64,000 nucleotides of DNA from Angiostrongylus vasorum (GCA_018806985.1 JADANN010000268.1:372001-436000), one strand, 5' to 3'; positions 13,901 to 23,242 are shown, counted from the stretch's first letter. Notes: generated by a model not told the origin, from the letters alone. Translations and numbers: made by a program.

Positions 13901-16900
13901 TCATTTAAGGTTAGACCCATCATCAGCTGTGTAGACGGGCCAACGGATAGAATAACCTGGTTTTTAAGCCTAATACTTACCCAGTTGCTTAACCATATTC
14001 CAGCTCACCTCACAAACACCCAAATGTTCCTAGAACGTCTACGTAACGCGTCTCCTAATAACGCGTACATGATGGAGTCCTTCGACGTTACTGCGTTGTA
14101 CACCAACGTATCGAATGACTCCGCAATGCAAGCCATCTTCGAACTTCTTGTTAAACATGAAGGAAGAATAAATATGCATGGCTTGTCCATTCAGCAGCTA
14201 ATGGCTCTCCTAAAGGAGTGCCTAAACTGCTCGATTTTCAGATGGTCTGGGAAATATTTCGCGCAAATAAGGGGGTTGGCTATGGGACAGCGACTGGCAC
14301 CAAGCCTTGCCATTGTGTTTATGTCTAAGATAGAAGCCCCTGCTCTCGATCTCCGGCCACTACTCTACTGCAGATATGTAGATGATTGTTTTGTCATCTC
14401 CTCTACGCAGGAGGAGATGGACAAATGCTTTGAATTATTGAACGAGCAGTCTGAGTACATTAAGTTCACCCGGGAGAAACCGAGAAAAGACTGGCTTCCG
14501 TTTTTAAACGTCCAAATAAGCCTATCAAGTAGCGGTTACCTGACAAAGTGGTACCGAAAGCCAAGTAACAAGAACATCCTCGTTCACTTCCTTTCTTCCC
14601 ACCCTTCACACACAAAGAGGGCGCTTGTGAGAAACATGTTTCGAACAGCCACCTCTGTGTGCACAACCAAGGAACTAAAGGAAGAATCGCGCGACTTGGC
14701 TGGGCAAATAGCCATCTCCAATGGCTACGAAATAGTAACCCCACGAGATAAGTTTAGAAGGAGAGCGACGCGCCCAAGCGAAACACTTAACCAAAAGAAA
14801 GTCCCGTTTATGCTGCCCTTTATTAGCGATGAAGTAAGCGTAGCGATTAAACGATGCTTAAGAAGGGCAGGCCTAGAGGAATCGGTAGCGATAGTTGAAA
14901 TACCACCGGCTACTCTACGTCGTCAGTTAGTTCGTAACCGCCTGTATGACCGTCTATGCGAAACAACAAATTGCGTAATCTGCCCTTATGGCAGGGACGG
15001 TGATTGCATGAGCTCAGGTACGATATACCTGATCTCTTGTAATAATTGCGGAGATGAATATATTGGCGAAACGGGCAGGCCTTTGTGTATCCGTATGAAA
15101 AGAACACCTAGATGGCAAACGAAAACTAAGACAAAGTACCCCACTAGGCACGCATAGGATACAAAAAGCACAGCGGGGACGATTTTTGAAGTAAAAGTCA
15201 ATATCCTTGCGCAGGAGACTAGAACACCAGCGCGAAAACTTCTTGAGGCTTTTTGGATAAATGCCAAAAACCCTACAATGAATAGCAGGGGATGAATGCC
15301 CAGAGGTCATACGCGACCTGACCCCGTATGTTCGCATCAATTTCTGATGTGGGATGGTGCAGTCATCAACCTTATGCGACCATAATCAGCTGTTCTAATC
15401 TTCCTCATGGGAAGGCACGCAAAAAAGCGGTGAGTTTCTTCGAGAAGCCGTTGACCATGTAACTACCATAGAGCTTTTCGTCTTTTTGTAAGTGTCATTG
15501 AAGCGTTTGGCCCTAGTAAATTGTATGTCAGTATACCCTTCCAGGCTCTGAAGAAGGCGATACTGCAGAATCATTTGTGCCGGGACATACCTAGTTACGA
15601 TATTTTTTTTCGTTGTTATCAATGAAATAGTGACAAATTATGCATGTGTGTTCGACCTCAGTGAGTTGAGAGTCGATTACAGCTGTTAACACGGTTGGCT
15701 TATGAGGAAAGCAACGAATATTCCGTCTCCTTCAGTATTCCTCCTCCGTCAAAATTGTCCTGGTTCTCTCGCAATCTACTCAAATGTTCTTTTTGTTCAC
15801 CTGTTGTCTTCGAACGGTGTCCTCAAAAAGTGGAAATCCTTCTAAGGAGGTCGTAGTTATGAAAACCGGCTTATTACCGCCATCACAGGCATAGATAGGA
15901 CACTTTATTTTAATCGGTCATCCTTTTTCGACAATATTTTCTGCTTCGCACAATGTTTTTTTTCATGGGTTGACTTTCCTTCTGGGTTGAATTTATTTGT
16001 CCGTTGTCCTGCTGTCCAAGCTTTTTTCCACTCTTACTTGCTAGCATTCATTGTCTGTGTCATCTATATGGTAGGCAAGAATGGAGTCAGTATTGTCACA
16101 CGAAGAAGTTACAATCACTTTCGAGCAAGCTACGAGGAAAAACAATCATTCATCTGTGATGGCGCGTTCTACAGATAGAAATCTGACTTTGTGTGCAGTT
16201 AATTTTGATGAAAAAAATATGATACCGCTAAGAAATAGAGGATATTCTGTACGATAGAGCATATTCTGTGTAAATAGGTTCCTATAGCGGTAGCGATCTT
16301 TACAGTTAGTTGTTCAACGATCCGAGAACGATGTGATCGGCAGAATCCAGTGTGGCCTTCTTAAACAACAAAGTTAAACGACTTATGCATAATACATATG
16401 CTTATATGAATTCATTTTGTTCTCATTGTTTATTACATTTACTATTTGATATATATAAGATTTTGGGCGCGTGTAGCGCAGTGGTTGGAAGAGCCCTGCA
16501 ATACACGTGGGAACGATCCCCGCGCTCCAAGCTCCCCAGCCTTTCATCTCTCCGTGGTCGGAAGATTGGTAGTAGACTTATTTGGTATGATACAGCACTG
16601 GCTCGGTACATTGGTAGGCCACCGCGAATTATTGTGTAGGCCAGATATGTATTCATTGGCTTCCAACGATGCTTAATGAAGTCGGATGCATGGTGCATCC
16701 CTAAGGGATTCATCAACGCCGAGATCTTTACCCTTTGTCCTTTTTATGTGAAATTTTATTACTGTGCCTTATTAGAAAAATATTAAATATGTCTCATTTC
16801 TTTTTAGTGGCTTGATAACTAGAGCGCTTGAAAGTGTAAAAAGCTGTGCAGACTTGTAAGGAAGACTTTGCGATATATAACTTCTCTAAATTGCTATCCT

Positions 16901-18718
16901 CATTGTGACCTATTCCACATCACAATTTAAAAGGATTTTAGAACATGGACATTCTAAAGTTTTCAACCCAAGCGCGGCAATCTTTAACAACCACAGTGGA
17001 TTCAGAAACAAAAAGTGACAATAAAACGTTCTGTTTCTCCAGAAGATAAATTTTTTTATCCTCGAAGAATAAGGAAAGATCCCTCTTATTGAAAAGTTCT
17101 GTAAATGGTACAGATCATTGCTTTAACAAGACTCACTGCGAACTCAGGCATTCTCAAATGTGGACGCATTGAAACCAATGCGCATTGTCATCAATGTGTT
17201 AATAAGAATCTTTTTGCTTCCATCAAGTGTTACGCATTGCATCCAAGGTCTTCACTAAGTCTATCTATAAATAGAGTGGTTATTATGTTATTGTTTTGTA
17301 GAAGCTGCATTACAAGAGCAACAAGAAGCCTTCGAAGACGAACGTATCGGTGATGAAAACAGTTTAAATACGACTTTGGAGGAAGAGTTTTCGTATGTTA
17401 TTTCTCAACTTAAAACGGGCTATTGAGAAGACCATTTTTGAGAGTATTTTGTTTATCTCTAGTCAATCGAATGGGCAGGGAAATAACAATGTTTTTCGTA
17501 CGAGTAGCGGCAGAACAGTTCGTCGTGTTCAGTATAACGATAGCCGCTTGACACCTGACGACGAGTCATTGCCACGGCCACTGAAGGTCCGTTTGTATGT
17601 TAAATAGTGCGTGAATTTCTTTTCTAATTTTGAAATCTACACAGTCATCTAAACGGCAATCAACGAGATCGAATGGCTATTCTAACCATGATTATGGGGA
17701 TGATGATTTCGATTACGATAGCGAATCTTCGTCTGTGTCTAGGAGTAAGAGGAAACGGAAAAAGTGAGCTTCATTTACTGACTTATCGATGTTTTGTGCA
17801 TTTCTAGAACTTTTTGATATCTTTGATCTCTGTGGATAACTGTGTTAGTGTTGAGTTTTAGATATGGACGAGTATATGGGGTCCCCGCAACGAACATTTG
17901 CACCGATATTGCGGGATGCCGATCTAACATCACGAGCCAGGATAGAAGCGCTGGAGAAACTGATAAGGGAAGCTATGCGGGAGCCTTATGCATGGCCGTT
18001 CCTTGAACCAGTGGACAAAAGAGATGTGGGTTATGGTTATACTTCTGCATGTCGAGGTTCTTCTTGTCTTTTGTCATTGATTGGAAAGAATTTCATAGAC
18101 AAACGACTCTTTAATAAAAAAAGGATTGAGCTCTCATCTCTGAGGGATGCTTCATGCATTCGACTTCATTAAGTGTCGTTGGAGGTGATTGAGTGCAAAT
18201 CTGGCCTTTACAATGACTCGCGGTGGCCTACCGATGTATTAAGACAGTGCTCTATACTCCCAGACAAGTCTCGTACCAATTTGCCGACCCTGGAGCGATG
18301 AAAAGCTTGGTGCGCCTGGAGCGTGGGGATCGATCCCATATGTATTGCATGGTGCATCCGTCCACTGCGCCTACACGCGCCATTGCACTCTCGCACTCCG
18401 TAGATATGGTTTACGCTGATCTAACATCTTCATGTAAGCTTTTTTTGGAGCAATATTTTTGAAGGTGGTATTCTTGAGGTTCCTGATTACTATGATGTTA
18501 TTACTCGACCAATGGATCTTCGAACGATGATCAACAAAATTAAACAGCATGTTTATGACACGCCAGAAGAGGTGCGATCGGATGCGTATCTAATTGTTGC
18601 AAACTGTAAGGAGTACAACGAAGAGGGCAGTGAGATATACAATTGTGCTGAACAACTCGAGGACTTCTTTCAAGAAAAGTTCCGCACATTCTTCGAGGAT
18701 AAGAGAAGGAGAAGATAG
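253..18718 (+). CDS. BAZ1A: ACF1/BAZ1A-like ISWI-complex subunit (DDT, WHIM, PHD, bromodomain), 5' partial
   Basis: Role: ACF1-type subunit that partners the ISWI ATPase in nucleosome-spacing complexes (family knowledge). I traced 20 exons by splice sites and continuous phase: 253-402, 473-568, 3576-3674, 5425-5452, 5578-5841, 7249-7384, 7571-7715, 7788-7880, 8438-8747, 9526-9671, 9817-9957, 10601-10699, 10902-11031, 11129-11303, 11397-11812, 17302-17392, 17463-17586, 17645-17744, 17862-18025, 18479-18718. They total 3147 nt, about 1048 residues plus a TAG stop. The order is a basic coiled coil ending in RDDLECDDLK (close to the human BAZ1A segment as I remember it), DDT, WHIM1, WHIM2 (LGRDR), PHD and bromodomain. 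The N-terminal WAC region must lie upstream of the window. The 5.5-kb intron 11813-17301 hosts a Penelope-like element. The donor of exon 17645-17744 was chosen at GTAAGA because it restores the bromodomain frame. The C. elegans counterpart is probably athp-2 (from memory). Confidence 0.9.
2765..2990 (-). mobile_element. SINE-2 copy, diverged
   Basis: Minus strand; reads GTGTGGTGGGTAGCACGTGAG ... CGGTTCGAAGCTC with A- and B-box spacing of a tRNA, then CTCAGCATCCTTGC. Paired with an opposite copy at 3075-3300. Confidence 0.65.
3075..3300 (+). mobile_element. SINE-2 copy, diverged
   Basis: Plus strand; TTGGTGTGGTGGTTAGCACG is the A-box head, GAGATCGGAACCCAC the B-box-like block, then GGTTCCGAGTTTTG. 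Forms an inverted pair with 2765-2990. Confidence 0.65.
3576..5841 (+). CDS. BAZ1A: DDT domain exons of the BAZ1A-like gene
   Basis: Exons 3576-3674, 5425-5452 and 5578-5841 encode the DDT domain, a helical fold found in BAZ/ACF1 subunits that contacts ISWI-type remodelers. It begins with ALPVYP and an LP-rich stretch, then the helix DDELSEYLAILQFFTAF, matching the LPPE...ALMVLEFLNAF pattern of the human protein, followed by SLTDVIMAI and FFADLMKILLSA helices. The 28-bp exon is a microexon. The last exon ends at CATG before gcaagt, so the following intron appears to use a GC donor. An ORF on the opposite strand across 5595-5891 is a shadow of this exon. Confidence 0.85.
3982..4205 (-). mobile_element. 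SINE-2 copy
   Basis: Minus strand; reads GGACCCGCATGGTGTGATTG, GTGTTCGTTCCCC, CACCTGCGGTCCGAAG. The far end includes the TGAGAGCCC-type block that precedes the head in longer copies. Confidence 0.78.
4255..4470 (-). mobile_element. SINE-2 copy
   Basis: Minus strand; same order as its neighbour at 3982, including GTGTTCGGTCCCC and the 3' motif ATACCCTGCC. Tandem with two other copies in this intron. Confidence 0.78.
4898..5034. repeat. (TA)n microsatellite with GATTTACA interruptions
   Basis: About 70 bp of TA followed by two TGATTTACATATATATAGATA units. In the intron 3675-5424. Confidence 0.9.
5085..5270 (-). mobile_element. SINE-2 copy
   Basis: Minus strand; contains GGTGTCGTGGTGG, GCGTGCGATCCCCGCC and the 3' tail ATACCCTGCCATTAAAAA then GTAAATAAAAATTGACGAC. 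Confidence 0.78.
6629..6895 (+). mobile_element. SINE-1 (tRNA-derived), full copy
   Basis: The head GCGCGTGTAGCGCAGTGG contains a pol III A box. GGGATCGATCC is B-box-like about 35 nt later. The body has CATCGGTGGGCCACCGCGAG and AAGGCCAGATATGCATTCA, ending GCATGGCGCATCCCTAAGGG. The apparent 104-residue ORF here is only repeat translated. Lies in the intron 5842-7248. Confidence 0.85.
7249..9671 (+). CDS. BAZ1A: WHIM1/WHIM2 exons of the BAZ1A-like gene
   Basis: Exons 7249-7384, 7571-7715, 7788-7880, 8438-8747 and 9526-9671. WHIM1 is seen as WMTLTESIRLVLL followed by VFDLTPEERLEIMKVV, as in the human VYDLTPGEKMKILHAL. The 310-bp exon is a long acidic/basic coiled coil. WHIM2 is seen as HLGRDRAFRNYFLIECLP, matching the LGRDRxxRRYW signature that, in ISWI partners, reads linker length (family knowledge). 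Phase is continuous across all five exons. The intron 8748-9525 carries diverged repeat sequence with no readable gene. Confidence 0.85.
10125..10505 (+). mobile_element. SINE-3 (tRNA-derived) copy
   Basis: Head degenerate (GGCAGTGATGGCAATCACCG); GGTTCGATCCCGC is a good B box. The body shares GTCTCAGGACTCCAGGGAG, AAAATCCTCAAGCAGCA and AAGCCACACGTAAA with the 21.4-kb copy and ends in an A-rich tail. In the intron 9958-10600. Confidence 0.78.
11397..11812 (+). CDS. BAZ1A: PHD-finger exon of the BAZ1A-like gene
   Basis: This 416-bp exon encodes a helical segment (LTVAFLQLVQ..., WHIM3-like region), then RWQKAL, FLSTLEPAIMWDKS and a complete C4HC3 PHD finger: CRAC, CADC, CYHFEC, and CTDC pairs with the His in CYHFEC. 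PHD fingers bind histone H3 tails. The acceptor CATTCAG at 11396 is required to keep phase with the preceding exon (split AA/G codon), although a longer upstream open frame exists. The opposite-strand ORF at 11584-11982 is a shadow. Confidence 0.88.
11895..12400. repeat. Inverted pair of Penelope terminal-repeat fragments
   Basis: The sequence 11895-12005 (ATTTATTCAGTACA..., ending AACTTTCATAACCTCAGCAG) returns in inverse orientation at about 12316-12396. The left arm includes a decayed hammerhead-like core (minus strand, 11926-11960) and a segment similar to the Penelope 3' end at 12660-12700. The middle has a stretch similar to the element region near 12885-12915. I read it as an old, collapsed Penelope terminal region next to the younger insertion. 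Confidence 0.55.
12634..12668 (-). ncRNA. Hammerhead-ribozyme-like motif in Penelope terminal repeat
   Basis: On the minus strand: GGCT, core CTGAAGA, hairpin GGC-GATACT-GCC, core GAAAC, then GTC and AGCT. Stem I can form as GGCT/AGCT with one G-U pair. Hammerhead motifs are known in terminal repeats of Penelope-like elements (established). Stem III would be nearly absent, so activity is uncertain. The right-hand copy of the element is cut off inside this motif at 15565. Confidence 0.5.
13054..13470 (-). pseudogene. Inverted partial copy of the Penelope RT C-terminus and GIY-YIG domain
   Basis: The minus strand encodes DKFRRRATRPSE through GTIYLISCN, DEYIGETGRPLC and RMKR, almost identical to the right-hand copy and with the same extra A after RMK. 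The match begins at CGAGATAAGTTTAG, adjoining the head-to-head junction near 13470. The open frame extends a little past the junction into unrelated antisense, so its first about 25 residues (from 13542) are not element protein. Confidence 0.85.
13763..15157 (+). pseudogene. Penelope-like reverse transcriptase with GIY-YIG endonuclease (broken ORF)
   Basis: A 464-residue open frame. RT motifs in order: FKVRPIISCVDGP (motif 2 region), FDVTALYTNV (motif A), GLAMGQRLAPSLA (motif B), CRYVDDCFVI (motif C, catalytic YVDD), DWLPFLNVQI and KWYRKPSNK (Penelope-type thumb boundary). The C-terminus has a CVICP Cys pair, then GTIYLISCN and DEYIGETGRPLC, the GIY-YIG nuclease core. The frame is lost at RMK/R: an extra A near 15098-15103 shifts it. 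The correct frame continues to about 15345 with KLLEAFWINAKNP. Residues N-terminal to the RT lie in 13471-13760 with further frameshifts. Confidence 0.88.
16465..16740 (+). mobile_element. SINE-1 copy
   Basis: Head GGGCGCGTGTAGCGCAGTGG, B-box-like GGGAACGATCCCCGCGC. GGGCGCG at the start can pair with CGCGCTC/C at the end of the head, as a tRNA acceptor stem would. Body and tail (ATCTTTACCCTTTG) as in the 6.6-kb copy. In the large intron of the BAZ1A-like gene. Confidence 0.85.
17302..18718 (+). CDS. BAZ1A: Bromodomain and C-terminal exons of the BAZ1A-like gene
   Basis: Exons 17302-17392, 17463-17586 and 17645-17744 encode an acidic, Ser-rich, low-complexity linker. Exons 17862-18025 and 18479-18718 encode the bromodomain, an acetyl-lysine reader. 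Visible landmarks are the WPF shelf (YAWPFLEPV), the ZA loop PDYYDVITRPMDL, and the acetyl-lysine-binding Asn in NCKEYNEEG. The protein ends with a basic DKRRRR tail and a TAG at 18716-18718. The intron between the last two exons contains a SINE. No AATAAA lies close to the stop, so the 3' end is not placed. Confidence 0.88.
18118..18383 (-). mobile_element. SINE-1 copy inside the last BAZ1A-like intron
   Basis: Minus-strand copy. The head reads GGCGCGTGTAGGCGCAGTGG and the B-box region GGGATCGATCC. It lies wholly between the two bromodomain exons. Confidence 0.85.
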
Positions 18719-19082
18719 CGGATAGTTTATCATACTTAAAATTAATCTCTTTTGCTTTAAAATGTGTTTCCGCTCTACATTAGTGGTTTTTAAAGTTTCC
18801 TTTTCCTCATTTACGACTTTCTTCTTGGGCAACAACTCGGTTAGCTGTTGTTACTTGCAAGTTTTAAATTAGTTTTAAGTGAAACGATTAAGCTGACTGG
18901 TCATGTTTGTTACGTATTTTCTTTGGTGATACCGAGAAGCGTCACGAACTTCTGGTGAATATTTCCTCATTACTTTATGATTGTATATGTATTCCTTGCG
19001 TGTTTTATTCTCAAAGTTTTAACAGTTAAGTTACAGTTTCCCCCATATATTCAATGTGACATCATGGCGGTATGTACCTGTA

Positions 19083-19111
19083 CGTATATATATATATATA
19101 TATATATATAG
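19083..19111. repeat. (TA)n microsatellite
   Basis: ACGTATATATAT... run of about 28 bp in the intergenic interval. Confidence 0.85.
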
Positions 19112-20552
19112 CGCCATGACGTTGCTACTACCATACTTAATTTTTGAGAGTTTGCTCCTTACCCCAATGGAAGAAGTTAGCTATCAAACCCTTAATATTT
19201 GACGTCATTTTCCCTTACCAATACCATAAACAGGTAAACCACGCGCCGATGTTGCGCTAGGTCTCGTTGTTGTTTACAGGTTGTGCTTGATTACAGTTTT
19301 CCCTATAGCGTGCGGTATGGGTACTCCAACTGGCCGCAACATTGTGCGTTTTATGGCTCATAGTTTTTGGCATATAAATTACCTATTGTTATATTGTAAA
19401 GGGTATCATGTTGTAAGTAAAATTTTGTAATTATGGAGACAACAAAGTCTACTCTTTTAACTGTTACTGTGACGGCACGGAAGTAATTGTTGATGTGTAA
19501 GTTGTAGTCTGTGCTAGCAATATTGAAGAGTTGTTAACTATCCTAAAATCAAACTACTCGAATTTCTTCAAGGGTTTCTCACCGATTATCTGACGTATAT
19601 GTTTCCTATCTGTGATCTCGAAGTTGGTCTTACCACAGTAAGGAAATAGCGTTCATTAGTTTAAAGTAAGATGTTCAGACATCGATTTTCCACTGCATTT
19701 CCACTTCAGCAGAGAGAAGGTCTCACTGACACTAAAGAGCTACTGAAGGATGCTCTGTTATCTGCTTTGTTTCATATTAAGCTTCTAGTGAAATAATGTC
19801 TGTTTTTTAACCCGCAAAATGAGTGCGCACTACCTCAGCATAAAGTTCCTGGAACAGAATTAAAACTTCTGAAATCTACATATTTCTGCAAACACGACAA
19901 GAGTGTTTACGTTAACGATAGAATTCTTGGTTTCCTACTCTTTTCCTAGCCCACGAATTCCCCTAAAAGTATCTTCAGCAGCGTCTGAGTTTTTGAAGAT
20001 CTCAAGAGTCTTTGAGGATTTCTGAGTGCTCCACGAAATGAGTTAGTTAAGGAGAGATTCGGTATTTCTGAATGGAATAGCTCCAAATTCTGCTTCCTCA
20101 GATTTTGCCTTATTAGTAATGTGATGTGTGAGCAAACTGAGATGCAATAAAATTAGTCTCTTATGGTTAGTAAAAGCCGCCTGTGGCGTGCATTAGAGTT
20201 GTTGGTACATTTTGCCGGTTTCTTAGAGGTCATTTCTGCGCTACAATGTTTTCGGAAGTATTCAAGAAGCCGTAGTGAATGGATTTAACCATACAGTAAG
20301 AAAAAGTTCGAAACGTTCTTTTGATACAAACTTGGTTCGGAAATGTGTTCCTGTGCTTGTAAATTTGCTCTAATCTCTGTCTATATGTAGGCATTATAGG
20401 TTGCATCTGATCGTCCCCATTTCTCCTCGTATTGTGCCTCCTCAACTATAGAACCTTTAAACTAGTCCTGAACCCATCTTTATAATGGTAACAACTGTTG
20501 TGAGCCGTCACTATAGAAATCTAGAGCTGAAATCTTGTCATTGTAACGGTAA

Positions 20553-20835
20553 AAGGATAAAACAATAAAAAATCTCGGCGTTGATCAATCCTTCAGGGAT
20601 GCGCTTTGCATTTGATTTCATCGAACTTCGCTGGAGCTGATTGAATGCATACCTGGCCTTTAAAATGACTCGCAGTGGCCTATCGATGTATCGAGCCAGT
20701 GCTGCTATCCTCCCAGACAAATCTGGCACCAATTTGCCGACCGGACGGATGGAAGGCTTGGCGAGCCTTGTAGCGCGAGGATCGACCACCCAAGTGAATT
20801 GGAGGACGCTTCGGACCACTGCGCAGCATGCGTCG
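20553..20835 (-). mobile_element. SINE-1 copy
   Basis: Minus-strand copy with the conserved body (CACTGCGAGTCATTTTAAAGG, GGAGGATAGCAGCACTGGCTC) and tail TTTTATCCTTTTACC. The 146-residue minus ORF here is repeat translation. Confidence 0.82.
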
Positions 20836-21444
20836 TATTTTAACGGTGTATAATATGATTCCATAAGAATGTCCCCTCCTAAATAAGCGCTAAGTAGGTT
20901 TGACGGGATATTCGTATGCTGATCTTCTTTTTTCAGAATATCGGCAAATCTGGTCATGATGTTTTGATTTGAAATCATGAGATGCTAGTTAGGCTCAATG
21001 TAAGTATTGTAAGTGGTTCTTCATGTGGTTTACAGCACCTAGCTAAACAGGGCTGACCACTGGGGGATTGGTGAGTGTATGACAAATTTGTTGTCACTAG
21101 TGAAAAGAACTAGACATTATTATAGGCTTTTATCTCTTGTGTAAGAACAATGATATTATCAAATTGGCGTATTTAGTCGGATCCCGCTCTCAAATTGCAG
21201 TGCATTGGGCTCCACTCATGCACTTGATCCGCAGAAGGGCACTTTATGGAGGTTTATGTCAGGTGAAAGAGATAGCCTCCAATGAATTATATATTCAACA
21301 TTATCAACATGAAGATAATATTCAACATTTTTTTTTGTTGTCAAGTACGAACCACAAAGAAATCAAGCGCACATTAGGGAGAAGCAACCCGTAAGCTTAC
21401 ATTCCGATGTGAATAAATTTTTTGCTCATGAAATGGGGGGCAGT

Positions 21445-21825
21445 TGGGGCGGGTAGCACAGTGGTAGTGATGTCCGTCATCACGAGCATGTTGCAAGCTC
21501 GATTCCGCTCTGGGCCAACCAGGCCTTTCATCCCTCTGGGGTCGGCGAATTGCTACCGCACTTCTCTGAGAAAAAATCACTCTCTGCAACCTAGTTGAGA
21601 ACGCTGTATCACGGCTATCTCAGGACTCCAAGGAGAATTGCTCGACGATCATTCTACGAAATTCAAGATGAAGTGAAAATCCTCAAGCAGCAACCAAAGC
21701 CACACGTAAAGTTAGAAGATCTTTGTGGATAATGAATGCGAGGAAACGAAATTAATGTCGTAAGTGCTGGGATTCGCATCGTAAACGTCAAGACGGGTCA
21801 GATAAAATAAAAAAAATGGCGATTT
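21445..21825 (+). mobile_element. SINE-3 copy, best preserved
   Basis: Head GGGGCGGGTAGCACAGTGG (A box), AGCTCGATTCCGC (B-box-like), then ATCCCTCTGGGGTCGGCGAA, which is shared with SINE-1 and may show the two families exchanged parts. Ends GGTCAGATAAAATAAAAAAAA. Confidence 0.8.
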
Positions 21826-22094
21826 GGCCTGCATGAGTTGGCATCAAATTATAGCGAAAGCGATGAGATTCTAGACGTCATGTCAAGTACATCCAACGGT
21901 CACATCGATTTCGCTGACCAACTTTAGAAGTTATTCTCGTCTCGCATCAGATTTTCTGCTTCCTAAAGTAAGAGACGATGGAGCATAATGTGTGGGATGC
22001 TGAGGCTACATTTGTATTAACTGTACTGTATGAGATTTGGAAATATCTCCTATCGGTATCTCCGATATCCATACTTATATATCTATATATTTTT

Positions 22095-22235
22095 TAGTGT
22101 CGATACATCGATAGGACATCGCAAGTCATTGTAAAGGCCAGATATGCATTCAATCACCTCCAAACGATGCTTAATGAATTCAGTTGCATGGCGCATCGCT
22201 CAGGGGATTGGTCCACGCCGAGAGCTTTATCCTAT
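22095..22235 (+). mobile_element. SINE-1, 3' fragment
   Basis: Only the body from GATACATCGATAGGACATCGC to GAGAGCTTTATCC remains. The tRNA-like head is missing, consistent with 5' truncation. Confidence 0.8.
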
Positions 22236-22397
22236 ATTTTTTTTATTACTACCATTAATCGCTAACTAGTGTTCAGGAACCAGCAAAAAGATCTGTGGTC
22301 TTTTAGTTCCATATTTTTTTCAAATTCATACATCTTCGTCCATATTTATTCATGAAAAACTCGTAGCCATAATTAATATTAAGTATGCATGGCCCAT

Positions 22398-23215
22398 GGA
22401 TCTCCCTCATATGAGGGATCTCGAGCCGGTTAGTCGTCGCGAGGACGTGGCGTGTCCCGAGGTGGCGGATAGGAAGTTAAATTTCGGACCAAAAGCGACC
22501 TTTGCTTCCCTGAGACGCAGATGATCCAGTTGATGGACTCCCTGTTTCTGCTGCGCCGATTTAGCTCATGCTTTTTGTATTTACGAGGCGTATTCATTCA
22601 GACGTGTGTAGGGTGCGTTTTCGCTTATGCGGGTTGTATTCTAAGAGTCAATTCGGCAAAAGTCTGCAATCAAGTGGCAGGGAAGTGTATGGGAGGCGGT
22701 TAGAGTCGTCTCCAACAACTAAGCTCCATGTCTACTTTGGGAGAGACTTGTATGCTACCCGTGAGTATACCCAGCCCCCCAAGTTCAGAGCTCAGCAGGC
22801 TATACCTGGCTATCATAAAGCTAACCACAGTAAAGCCCCAATACGGCAGCGTTGGGTAGGACGAGTACAGAGAGGATGCTAAAATCCCAGGACCATTCTA
22901 AGCTGTCTACATCGAAAAGAACTATGGTGACGATCTGTACCTACAATGCATGCGAGCTTGCATCCGAGTCCTCGACAGAAGAATTGAAAATGCAAGCAAG
23001 AAGGATAAGGTACGACGTCATCGGCCTGGCCGAGACGAGACGACGCCACCCATTCAACGCCGTCTATGCCACCGAAGAAAAACAGTTCATCGGAACATGC
23101 GACAGTAGAGGAGTCGGCGGCGTCGGCGTTTTCGTCAACACAAGTTTGTCCATGAACATCGATTTATTCGAACAACTTACAACCCGAGTCAGACGTTTAC
23201 GATCCCTAATAAGGA
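22398..23215 (+). mobile_element. RTE-clade LINE, 5' fragment (endonuclease N-terminus)
   Basis: Starts GGATCTCCCTCATATGAG, the same 5' end as the copies at 23243 and 36775. A 5' region of about 450 bp is followed by the start of the AP-endonuclease domain (22924-23215: [40 protein letters not shown]). It breaks off at TTTACGATC, and the next copy begins 28 bp later. Lacks all of the RT, so it is dead. Confidence 0.85.
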
Positions 23216-23242
23216 ATTTGTGTCTTTAATTTTTCTAGACAC

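Larger units (their letters stand above)
12499..15565 (+). mobile_element. Penelope-like element with inverted partial copy (RT + GIY-YIG), degenerate
   Basis: A 3.07-kb insertion in the 11813-17301 intron, bounded by the 13-bp direct repeat CAGAATCATTTGT (12486-12498 and 15566-15578), a likely target-site duplication. The left third (12499-13470) is the element's 3' part in minus orientation. The rest (13471-15565) is the plus-strand element, truncated at its N-terminus. Arms 12660-13470 and 14744-15560 are near-identical inverted repeats. The plus copy has stops and frameshifts (for example around 13600-13640, inside a DKGG motif), so it is dead. The domain order RT then C-terminal GIY-YIG is that of canonical endonuclease-positive Penelope-like elements. 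Confidence 0.88.
18719..22397. other. Intergenic DNA between the two host genes, left part
   Basis: No gene is supported. Contents: a (TA)n run at 19083-19110, a SINE-1 copy on the minus strand (20553-20835), a SINE-3 copy on the plus strand (21445-21825) and a SINE-1 3' fragment (22095-22235). The rest (18720-20550 and 20840-21440) is unique-looking AT-rich sequence, including any 3' UTR of the BAZ1A-like gene. Confidence 0.6.

Noticed and set aside
14340..14400. YVDD motif as evidence of a retrovirus or LTR element
   Set aside because: Flanking motifs and the C-terminal GIY-YIG domain identify a Penelope-like element; no protease, integrase or LTR is seen.
16480..16540. tRNA gene suggested by A and B boxes
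   Set aside because: The head is followed by the SINE-1 body and repeats many times; no intact cloverleaf with a clear anticodon loop.
17745..17763. Alternative donor GTGAGC after the basic KRKRK stretch
   Set aside because: Would put the bromodomain exon out of frame; GTAAGA at 17745 restores it.
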